DNA of 64,000 nucleotides from the NCBI GenBank assembly GCA_030435675.1, contig CM059625.1, forward strand, positions 10,416,001 to 10,480,000, in the 5' to 3' direction. Of this stretch, positions 40,178 to 49,774 are shown piece by piece. The translations under genes were made by a program, and so were the position numbers. The notes under the pieces were generated by a model. It worked only from the letters and a program-made list of their open reading frames with translations, was not told the origin of the DNA and did no database searches. Each line of letters begins with the position of its first letter. Position 1 is the first letter of the stretch. Origin of the DNA: Steinernema hermaphroditum. Taxonomy: Eukaryota > Nematoda > Chromadorea > Rhabditida > Steinernematidae.

Positions 40178-41782
40178 ATGCGTTCCATGCGACATGTGCG
40201 AAAGGGCCAGAAGGCGCGCGCCGGAAAGAACCGGAACGCCGCCAAGAACCGTGCCCACAAACGGCAAACTGCCTCGAAGAGAGTTTGGTAAAGCTGAATA
40301 CAAATGTGCTTTGGTAATGCAAGCTATTTAGGCTTAATAAAACTCAGTTCTGGGAGCCTAAAGTTGTTATCGAAGAGAAATATCTAGCGAAGGTTGTCGT
40401 CGGCTCTCAGGAATCGTCCTCGCAAGTTGTCGAGCAGACCAAAGCCCAGAAGAAGGCGAAGGTCGCCGTTCTTAACCAGAAACCGTCTAGCTCTCAAGTA
40501 AAGGATGTTCGCGAATCGACAAAAAAGAATCAGAAAGAAGAAGTAATTGCACAAAAGACCACTCAACAGTCTCAGTCTGCCAACGGAGTCCCTGGAAAGG
40601 TAAACCAGCCTATCGCTTTTCGGCATTCAGTAGGACACTTTAGAAAACTGATGTGAAGAAGACCAAGGTTGAAGAACAGTTGCGCGTAGAAATCCACGAA
40701 AAACAGTACACCGATAATGATGACATGGTACATATATGCTATAAGCAAATTTCACATTTGAAATTTCCAGAAAAGTTCTGTCGATAGCGGTGTTGATGTT
40801 GATCACAAGCCGGCAGTTACGGTAAGCACGTTACCTCTACGTTAGTGACTGAGTAGCAGTAGCAGTTGTAGAAAAACTGATAGGTTAGGGACACAGACAA
40901 TTATTTCAGTCTAATGGCGCTGAACGCATGGCGGAGATGACCGGCGAGGTTGTGGATGCCGTAGACGAGGAACCGTGCGTTCTGAAGACACAAATCCGCT
41001 GCGGAGAACGTTGCGGCTGTGATCGCATCCTGAATGAGCACTATCATCACGATCACGAAAGCGAACCCATCCACACATCGAACACTGCGTTCGACTCAAA
41101 CACACAAAAAGAGAGCACTTCACAATCATCGACTGATGAAAAAGAGGAACAAGCAAAGACAGAGCCACCGCAGCTAGAGGCTGACAACAAAGCGACGCGC
41201 TTTTCAGAAAATGTCGTGAAATTCGTCGACTTTGCGCAGAAGAAGTTGGTCGACGCGACCAGTGAAAAGGCGGTCGAGGTTTGTTGAAGGATCGCTGGAA
41301 ATCTTTCTCGTTGACCTATGCCACTCACTGCATGTAAACGCAGTTCCCCTATCCTCTTCATCTAGTTCTTAGCAACTTACATCCACCCTTTCCACTTACA
41401 ACAACTTTTACTTTTGCACAATCAAATGCAACGCAGCTGTACTGTTTTGTTTAGACCAAAGTTGCCCCTGTTGCTGCTCCCGTACCTGTTGTTGCCGCTC
41501 CTGCCGCCGCTCCTGTCACGAAAGTTGATCCCAAACGTCGCGAACGTCAGTATAAGCTCTTGCCTCGTGATATTCAATTCTGCACCTACATGATGGAGAC
41601 TCACGGAGATAACTACGAGGTGCGTATACACTTTACTCTCTCCATTATGTGCTCTCTTCCAGGCAATGGCTAACGACAACAAGAACATCTACCGCGACAC
41701 CGCGAACGGAATCGCGCGTAAACTGCGTATCTTCCGCGAGAGTCCGCAGTACGAAGAATACCTTCAGTCTAAGACCGCCTAA
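40178..41782 (+). CDS. NOP16: NOP16-like nucleolar protein, enlarged
   Basis: Seven exons (40178-40287, 40332-40599, 40644-40727, 40771-40821, 40910-41278, 41455-41619, 41663-41782) give 388 residues. The C-terminus (LLPRDIQFCTYMMETHGDNY, then EAMANDNKNIYRDTANGIAR) matches the conserved end of NOP16, a nucleolar factor of 60S ribosome assembly. The N-terminus is very basic (RKGQKARAGKNRNAAKNRAH), as expected. Between them lies a long low-complexity, Lys/Glu/Ser-rich segment with a Cys/His cluster (CGERCGCDRILNEHYHHDHE) and an Ala/Pro/Val run, making it roughly twice the usual length (about 180). An acceptor at 40140 precedes the ATG and AATAAA follows at 41798-41803. It is convergent with the BTB gene. 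The C-terminal assignment is firm; the middle is unexplained. Confidence 0.8.
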
Positions 41783-41797
41783 ACAGTTGCAAAATTG

Positions 41798-41803
41798 AAT
41801 AAA
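41798..41803 (+). terminator. Poly(A) signal AATAAA of NOP16-like gene
   Basis: Canonical AATAAA 15 bp after the TAA stop codon, implying a very short 3' UTR. Confidence 0.7.
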
Positions 41804-42236
41804 CGCGATGTAACCAGCTAAGGGTTTTATCACTGGTATTTTCTTTTTTCTTCCGCCAGCCTGTTGTTGTCTGTTATGTTCTAAGCTTACTAGGCCTCTT
41901 TTCCTATTTTCCTTCAATTTCTTTCCCATTTACCCTTAGCAGTCTACCCTTGCCTCTGACGACATTGTTTATTTTCTTACGGTCGGGTGCGGACTTTCTG
42001 TTCCTTTCCCGTTGGTAGCTCCTATTCTATCTGTCTCACTCAGTCACCTCCTCTCCAACAGCATTTTGCATACCATTGCTAGCTGTCATCTCGAATTGTC
42101 GCGTGTTCCCGGGGCGCCTCTACACGTTCACAGTTACTTGTTGGTCTTACCGAAATAATCACTGCTGCGAACGTAATTTACTCTCACATGCATGGATAGA
42201 CATTTCGATAAATGTTATACTAAGATCATCGGTCGT

Positions 42237-42892
42237 TTAAATGTTATCCCAGTCGTCATAGGTTGACGGAGTCTGGAAAGTGTCTTCAACGGCAGGTTTC
42301 TTCTTCTTGATTGAAATCGAGTTCTAAAGATTTGAACGATCTACTTAGTGATAAGGCCATCGTACCTGCTCCCTTTCAAACTGCCATGATTCGTAGTCTC
42401 TAATGGCCACTTGCACATAGGAAGTGACGTAGTGTTGTTCCTCTGTGCGCTGGTATTTTTGGAGTAAGTCTAGGGCAAGTTCCTTGAGTTCATTCAAATT
42501 GAGAGCTTCGCACTCGGCGACGAGTCTGAAAGAAGGATCGAGCAACATGGGAGCGGAAGCGAAAACATACTTTGCCAAATCGTCAGGTTTTGATGGAAGT
42601 GCCAAAGATGGAACAAACTTTTCTTTTTTCAATCGAAGGTAAGCGAGAATGTGCCTAAACGTTTTGGCATCCCTGTCCAAGTAGTAGTTGCCTCCTTTGT
42701 CCGTAGCGATTGGCTTTATTGTTCCAGGTTTAAACCACTCAGCCAGCTTGCTTCTCGGGTCAGCTAGCAAATCCATTCGACGGACCTATAGAGAACACTA
42801 AAAATGTGAACACGGCTGTAACTCATTACCGTATACTTCTTTCCTCCAACGTTGATATTGAGAATATCGTCAGCGTGTCGATTGCGTGACAT
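42237..42892 (-). CDS. BTB/T1-domain (KCTD-like) protein
   Basis: Three exons (42892-42830, 42785-42366, 42323-42237) encode 189 residues. The N-terminal half is a potassium-channel-tetramerisation type BTB domain: ILNINVGGKKYTVRRMDLL, then a YYLDRDAKTFRHILAYLR core that resembles FFIDRDGxxFxxILxYLR. No channel segments follow, so it is a soluble KCTD-type protein that should oligomerise through T1; many act as Cullin-3 adaptors. The C-terminus is basic, then Asp-rich (KKKKPAVEDTF, YDDWDNI). A TTACAG acceptor ends 2 nt before the ATG. The upstream same-strand gene is gamma-GT, whose stop lies 472 bp away, so this may be the second gene of an operon. Which KCTD subgroup it belongs to is unclear. 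Confidence 0.87.
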
Positions 42893-43290
42893 CTCTGTAA
42901 CAATATAAGAAAAATAGAACCAAAGGCAAGGACAAATAGGTGAGCCAACGTTCCCGTTTCGAGGAGGGTTTCGATACTAAGTGCCTTGCGACGTCGGCTG
43001 ACCGACCGTGAAGAAATGGGCGTTTAGCATGGAATGCGGCCCTTCAGGCTGCTGCGAGGCTCAAATAGTGAGTGGTCGGTTATTATGATAATTGTTGGAC
43101 ACATGAAAAGTGCCGCCTCAGTACAATTATATTGCGTATTGGGGCTTTATGGCACTTTGTACACGCTTAACTGTCGGAAATTGCGCGTATCACGCACATT
43201 TTAACCGGAAACCTGCTTCCTCTGCACGAAGAGTTCATCTGTGCTACAACAAGGAACAGAAAGGAAACAAAAAAAACGACAACAGGGCAA

Positions 43291-43296
43291 TTTATT
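43291..43296 (-). terminator. Poly(A) signal AATAAA of gamma-glutamyltransferase
   Basis: AATAAA on the minus strand 69 bp after the gamma-GT stop and about 400 bp before the acceptor of the downstream BTB gene. Confidence 0.65.
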
Positions 43297-43364
43297 TAAT
43301 TCCTACGGTAACAGACAACAATTTGTGAGATTATCTTTGACATGGAAATCACCCGAAATAGAGG

Positions 43365-45590
43365 CTAATAGCCAGCCGCTCGAGACTCGGGCCCTTTCCT
43401 CCAATCGCTGTTTGCCGTCAGCGAGGATCCGTTCCTGAGAATTGCGGTCACCTCGGCCACGCCGAAATGGACCGTGACGTTGTGACCTTTCTGCCTGAGA
43501 GCGTCGATGTACACCTGAGGAGTTCCCGGTTCACATATTGTGTTATTTGGAATCAGCTGATTGTGAAGACGAGGAGAGTCCATGGCCTTTTTCAAATCCC
43601 AGCCCATAAACAAAGTCCGAGCCACAGTCTGTGCAACTCCGGAAATAATGGTTGAACCGCCAGCTGCTCCGACTGCCATTTTTACCTAAGAGCATTCATG
43701 ATATGCATGTAGATACACAGAACCTACAGTTCCGTTAGTTTTGTCGAAGATGACAATTGGGGAAATAGAAGACATTGGCCGCTTGCCGGGACGGATGAAA
43801 TTGGCGGGAGCTGGTGGATAGCCGTAAGAATTTGGACGATTTGGCATTGAAAAATCGTCCATTTGACTGTTCCAAATGATTCCAGTACTGATAGAGCCGA
43901 CTTGCGCTCCGAAGAAGAGGTTAACTGTTGTCGTCACCACAACGGCATTTCCATGCTCGTCGATAACAGCGATATTCGTGGTGCTAGGATCTTCATAAAG
44001 AAATTTGGTGGCGTTGTAGTAGTTAGCCGGCATCGCTTTGCTGGGAATTCTGTTGAGAATTTTCTCCAAATACTTGTCGGTAAGAATTTCTTTGCTCAGA
44101 TCCATCGCCTTTGGCACAAAATCTTTATCGCCCAGGTCTCCACGTACGGCATACGATAGCTTCGACGCTTCGACATATTTATGTAAGATATCCGAAACGT
44201 CTTCGGTCGATTTCTACAAGCACTAGGTACATAGCTAAGTGGATACATTTTGTACTTACTCCTTGCATATCAATTTGAGAAAGAACTCTGATGAGTGACT
44301 GCGTCACGGCAGATGACGAAGGTGGGGGAGGGCCACACATGCGAAGATTGCCTGGTAGATCGGAATACAGCACATCTCCTTCTTTTCGAATTATGCTTTT
44401 GTAAGCCTTGAAGTCTTCTCTTGTTAGGTGGCCATCTGGAATACAGGTGAAACTCTAGTGGTAATCATCGCGACTACCGTTGTCTTCCATCTCTTCCACG
44501 AATCTGTCGGTCATCCACCCATTATAGAACAGCCCGATTGGATCCTCAGACGCAGAAAGGTATTTCAAGGTGTCACTAAACAAGCAAGTTTGAGCCTAAA
44601 GGAAGTAGACTGCCTACCGTAGCATAGCGCGATTTCCTCGCATAACATCGCCAGCCTTGTAAGGTTTTCCTGTGGATTTGTCGATAAAATCTTGCAGAGT
44701 CGGTTCTTTTTCTACCGTTTTGTTCTCGATCTTGAACGCATTTTCCAGTTCACATGATCACAGATGATGCTTACCCTCAGAGCAACGCCGAGTACTGCTG
44801 CCACAGGACAACCGTTATTCAAGAGCTCGATGGTTGGTTCAAAAAGAGCTTTCCAGGGAACACCACCTCCAAAGTGCTCGTATTCAGTTCTCAGTCCGTG
44901 AAGCTCTCCGGGAACCCCCATAGCCTTCCAGCCTTTCAACCAGTTCACAGAGCATTTAACTTTGGAAAATACCTTTTTGTGCTGCTTTCGAATCCTTATC
45001 GTACATGTGTTCTGAAGCCGAAAGTGGAGCGATCTCACGGGCGTCCACCGCACTGCATGTCTTCGTTGTGCTAAAAATAGCCCACGGAATTACTAATGAT
45101 TATCAGCATTTGTACCTATTGTAAATGGTCATAAAGTGTCCTCCGCCGAGTCCACTACTCATTGGGTTGACCACCCCAATGCAAAGTACTGTGGCGATGG
45201 CAGCGTCAACGGCGTTTCCACCCTTTAAAAGGATGTTTCTAAACTTAGTGTATAATTTAATTAAAAAAAGAACAGGCTGACCTTCCGATTTCCGAACATA
45301 AAACATGATCGGACGCCACTGAAGCCTTATGGTACACGCCAAGTGGACTAGTTCTCCTCTCGGGCCATTCTGGTTGTTGCTGCAACTTGTCGTGATACCA
45401 ACTCAAAACGATAACTTACAGAACGTGATCCAATACTAAGAAGTGTGGTCGCGTAAAGCGCTCCAAAAATGAAAGTTGTGAACAGAAAGATGATGCTGAA
45501 GGCAATCGCCACGGGAAACAAAACTCGAAAGGCGTTGTTCTTCGATTCCTTGCGGTCGTCGCCGACTAGAAGCACGTTGTCGTCGTCCAT
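43365..45590 (-). CDS. Gamma-glutamyltransferase, type II membrane enzyme
   Basis: Ten exons (45590-45420, 45379-45282, 45238-45116, 45070-44973, 44932-44775, 44730-44618, 44575-44478, 44435-44260, 44213-43728, 43685-43365) sum to 613 residues. A cytoplasmic N-tail and one membrane helix ([20 protein letters not shown], about 29-48) are followed by the large-subunit start ([32 protein letters not shown]). The maturation site is [15 protein letters not shown], where the first Thr aligns with the catalytic nucleophile that forms the small-subunit N-terminus. Later come [21 protein letters not shown] and [14 protein letters not shown]. The enzyme cleaves or transfers the gamma-glutamyl group of extracellular glutathione. 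Introns are about 38-50 bp except two of 42 and 46. AATAAA lies at 43291-43296. The worm paralogue is not determined. Confidence 0.95.
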
Positions 45591-46072
45591 CTCGTCGAAA
45601 CCGCTGATAGAAGTTGATGCACGGGCGACTGCTGAGTGCTCTTGTCTCGATTGTTTTAAGTTTGGAGGGTTATCAGTTCATGCGATGATAACAACGATCT
45701 CCGCCATATCAATCAACTGTTTCTTTCTTCGAAACGTGCAACTTTGTTAATCCTCCCCCGCTAAGCCGCTCCCAATCCATGACTGTTTATCACTAAGCGA
45801 TGAACATTTAATGCTGCACAGAAATTCTTTCTTAACGCAATAAAGTTTGTCACAGTTATCAATTTGTAACAAGTTGTATCTAGCGTCGGAGCTCGAATTC
45901 AACTGATGCGTGGGAAATCGGTGTTGCTTTCTTTTGACTCCCCTTCATGTCGCGTTGTACGAATGGTACGGTTTGGTAGCCTTGCACGGGGGCGGTTATC
46001 TGCACATATGTGGAAACATGGAAGCGACTTCTTTACTTACAAAGACACTGTGTCCTTTTCCATAGCGCTCTT
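45591..46072. other. Short intergenic gap, collagen / gamma-GT
   Basis: About 480 bp between the collagen stop and the gamma-GT start. A weak TATCAG acceptor lies 13 nt upstream of the gamma-GT ATG. Promoter and collagen 3' UTR should share this gap. Nothing else is seen. Confidence 0.4.
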
Positions 46073-47398
46073 CTACAGGTTCAACTGAGTGCCGATTGCT
46101 GCTTGTGTGACTAAAATAATTGAAAAAGATAAGATGTGAGCAACGACAAACTGATGAATGGGTAGAGGTAGAGGAAGTGACGTGTCTTCGTCGTCTGGCA
46201 ATTGGTCGGTCTCGCTCTCACTGCTAACAGCATAATCAGCGGTGTTATCGGGAGGCCGAGCGACATTAATGTTTGACGATCTGTCTGGGCATTGACAATA
46301 GACACCGTCCTTTCCTGGAGCTCCTTGGTTCCCAGAAAAACCCGAGGAACCCATAAGCCCTGGTTCACCACGCTCACCGCGCGGACCTTGAGGTCCTTCA
46401 GGACCTGAAACGGTGTGAAGTTGGATGATGTGACAACGAGGGCGCTACCGGGCGGTGCTGGTTGTCCATTGGAACCAGGATCACCTCGGGGACCAGCGAA
46501 TCCTCGTGTGCCTGGTGCCCCTTTCTTGCCTGGAACACCTATCAATTGTATGGCGTTTTCCCCTTTTCGTCCAGATTCGCCTTTCTTGCCGGGCTTTCCA
46601 AACTCTCCACGGTTTCCTTGCTGTCCCCGTGGTCCAGGCTCGTTTGTTCCTGGGAGTCCAGGTGGTCCTATGAGTCCAGGTGAACCTCTGGGTCCGGGCT
46701 TTCCGGCTGCTCCTGACTCTCCACGGATTCCAGGGGGACAAGGCGAACAGTCAACAAAGGGTGCCAGGTTGATTCCATGTGTTCCTGGTTGTCCCGGTCG
46801 TCCTGGCTCCCCATTTCTGGCCTTAATACCGGGCGGCCCCGAAGGCCCTCTTTCTCCTCTTGGGCATCGAATTCGGGCACAGTCTTAAAAATGTCACAAT
46901 GCAGAGGTGCAACACTGGTAACTTGATCTTTGATAAGAGGTGTAGTATGGCTTATACGATGGCAGATAACGTGTGAAAAAGATGGTGGACATTGCTGCCC
47001 AAACACTTACCACAAACTCGGACATCTGAATCACCTCGCTTTCTCTTTGGCGCTTCAAGGACATTGATGTACTCGGAACGTGGTGATATGTAGGGTTTCG
47101 GATAACCGAAAGGCGGAGAGAAAGGAACAAATTGTCTTTTGTTCCGGAACGTGTGTTCAACTTCTAAGAGTTCAAAGGCCCCTTCGATGTCCATCTATCG
47201 TAACTAATAAGGAGCGGAATCAAGAGTACCCACCTTCGATGCGAGTAGGGTTTCAAAATCTTCGCGAAATGATTGATTAATTTCGGCAGTTATTGAACAG
47301 TAGACGGTGAACAGAACAATAGAATAACAGCTAGAGAAAATTATTACGAGCTTACATAGTCGTTGGACGAACACAGCGTCCTGTGAGCATTCAGACAT
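46073..47398 (-). CDS. Cuticle collagen with hydrophobic C-terminus
   Basis: Four exons (47398-47234, 47194-47011, 46883-46449, 46404-46073) encode 371 residues. The N-terminus is a nematode cuticle-collagen N domain with a membrane helix and EINQSFREDFETLL. A furin-type site (FRNKRQ) follows, as in other secreted cuticle collagens, then a Pro/Tyr-rich spacer. Two main Gly-X-Y blocks are separated by a Cys-containing break (VDCSPCPPG) and flanked by VCGDCARIRC and VYCQCPD, where interchain disulfides would form. Instead of the usual short tail, the model ends with an acidic segment and a strongly hydrophobic stretch (QFVVAHILSFSIILVTQAAI). Alternative splicing near 46150-46240 could change the tail but would keep the hydrophobic end. 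The product should be secreted by the hypodermis into the cuticle. Confidence 0.92.
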
Positions 47399-48295
47399 CT
47401 GATATAGGCCGAATACTGTTAAGTTTGAAGTCAAATGTCGAAAGCACCGTATCCCATGGGTAACTCGGGCGCACTTCGGTGCACGCAAACTAAGCAAATA
47501 TGTTCTTCGACACATAATAAACAACACAGACTTGCTTCGTACGTGAACATAAAAGATCGCCCACACTGAGCATGGTAATGCAATAATCACAAAATGCGTT
47601 ACTGCGCTCTTATACGTCGATCCTAGCCACTAAAATTCAGTAGCACCCGATAGTATCCATCAGCCAATCAGCAGGCTTTCGCAAAGACGAATCTAAGTCC
47701 GCTGTGTCAGAAACCTCTGCTGTGCCGCAAACGCCCGCGAAGAAGATATTCCGTTACCATTTCCGGAGGCTCGCCGATTCCCAGATGCCCCGTGATGCGC
47801 GCCGTCTACGACCGGTTCGACATTACCGCTACGCCAGGAATAAAGCCGGCTGCAGGAGATATATTTTGTTGTTTAGTTTGATGTCATGCATGGTGTAATG
47901 CCATTAACACATGAAATAAAGTTGAAGTCGAAAGTCAAGAATTTGAGATCAACGGCTCTCCAGCAGGCAATAGACTCCTTCGCGATTTCGAGAACAGCAA
48001 TTATTAGCTGAAGGCGTAAAAGCGCGTGAGATGAGCTGAATGCTCCAAGAAACAAGATTCCAACGAGGAAAGAGTGCATTTGGGGAGTTATTATACGCAG
48101 AGAGTAATTTGTGGGAAAAAAAGAAAACTAGTCGTGCATCAAATTATGCTGCGCAGATTTACCTTCGACAGAATTGCTTTCGATGGATCACTTAAGTAAC
48201 CCTCTTCCACCCTGCTCCCACAGACTGAATTGATACACACAGAACACATTGTTTTATTAAAACACGAACCTATTTACAGCTTTGTAGGGAATTTC
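47399..48295. other. Intergenic between collagen and ET-module genes
   Basis: No supported gene. A minus-strand AATAAA at 48253-48258 serves the ET-module gene. The collagen promoter must lie at the left. Confidence 0.4.
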
Positions 48296-49774
48296 TTAAC
48301 ATATAAGAAGAGACAGAAGTATTGTGAGCATAATGAGTGAAAGACTTGCTACAGATGATGTCTTCGAAGGTCGGTTAATATGAATCGTATTAGAGCGTTC
48401 CACCGCCTGATTGCTCAGTGTCTCTACCCCTCGCTGCCTACCTCGACTGTCGGGCCTTCCCGAGAGTAGATGATAGTAGTTACAGAGGTGGGAGTCACAC
48501 ACGCAGTGACGACTAATGGGCTCTGACATATTCGTCGAATACTCTGTCGTGCAGCCTACTTCCACTTTCTAAACCAAACCATTCACCATTGGATTGCTTC
48601 AGACATATATGTATCCTTACCGCATCGTCGTCCACCTTCAGGCATCCAGCGAGAAGTTCAAACTTTGGCTGGGTCAGACCCACGAAGTGTTGATGGTCCT
48701 CATATGCTTCTTCAAAGCTGGCGCTTTCCAGTACCAACTCCGACGTCGTTAAACTGATAAAGCAAAACCGACCTTCACACGTATCAGATCTGAAATCATT
48801 GCAAGAAGTGACAACCGAGAGAATCATTGCTCACTTCTTGAATATATCTTGAGTGAAGGGTTGTTTCGAGGTCTGATGCAAACTATAGCAGTAGTTTTGC
48901 AGCTCGGGAGCTCTTTCGATGACCTTTTTAAGTTGAATTTCGCGAGTTTGGTTAACTTCGTTGCATCTTCCGGAAGGAACGTTGCAGGTGCACCCTTTAA
49001 TAATAGTGGAAAGAGTGGCTTCATATCTAAATATCGTCCGAACTTTAATGTACATGAGTTCAAAGCACTATGATACCTCGCACACGTCACAGAGTTTGGC
49101 CAGTCGTGGTAGCTCTTCGTTCGAAGAAAGCTTTGAAGTCGCGGAAATCCGAGTCCACATCCCTATTTCCATTGCTAATTGACTTCCGTGTGACAGCTCA
49201 CCTGTTCGATGCCATCAAAGTCTACAAGACAGTAATTGCCGCGGCACTTCCTTATGCATTGATGATCCGAGCATTTGTCGCCGTGCGACTCCGAACACTC
49301 ACAGCACTCAACCGTTGGAAGTCGGTAGACGTTGTAATTGTTCAACTGAAAATTGTTCGGAGGCATTTAATGACTGTGCATGAACGTGTACCTGCTTCCT
49401 ATTGTTACACATTTCTCCTGAACAGTAACAGTGGATGGACTCGGCATGACCCGCATACTGACATCCCTCATTTCCACCCGGAATATCCGTTGAACAACCC
49501 TTCTACAATGCAAAGATACGATAGTTTTTTTTGGTGTGAACACACTCCTTACCTGGACAATAGCAGTAATCTCGTCCACAAAAATTTCGATTTTTGCGAA
49601 GCAAAAGTCGCCGGTGCAAGTTGCATTGCCAACGCAGTCGCATGACTCGGGATCTATTTTACCGTTCGGCAACGTTTTGCAATATGTAAAGCAAGAGTGA
49701 CAGTGCCCAGCAAAAGTGATGTCAATGCAGCACAATATTAGTAACAAAGAAATGCAATTAATCAATGAGATCAT
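48296..49774 (-). CDS. Three-module ET/Ly6-like Cys-rich protein, probably GPI-anchored
   Basis: Seven exons (49774-49553, 49502-49392, 49345-49202, 49162-49077, 49026-48835, 48789-48621, 48568-48296) close in frame at 398 residues. A signal peptide (MISLINCISLLLILCCIDIT) leads into three tandem Cys modules. Each has a first half such as CDCVGNATCTGDFCF, CIRKCRGNYCL or SDTCEGRFCF, and a second half such as HCYCSGEMCNN, GCTCNVPSGRCNE or HCVCDSHLCNYY. The Cys spacing fits the nematode ET module, a three-finger-like disulfide fold. The last 20 residues (SSVASLSLIMLTILLSLLIC) are hydrophobic after a Ser/Thr-rich stretch with no basic anchor, as in GPI signals. It should sit on the outer cell surface; the ligand is unknown. 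The third module seems to lack some first-half cysteines. Confidence 0.85.

Noticed and set aside
46415..46888. 157-codon Gly/Pro-rich frame on the + strand resembling collagen
   Set aside because: It is the reverse complement of the real Gly-X-Y repeats, which mirror as Pro/Gly codons. The minus strand has the N domain, Cys flanks and splice sites.
49070..49645. 191-codon + strand frame
   Set aside because: It is antisense to four in-frame spliced exons of the ET-module gene and has no features of its own.
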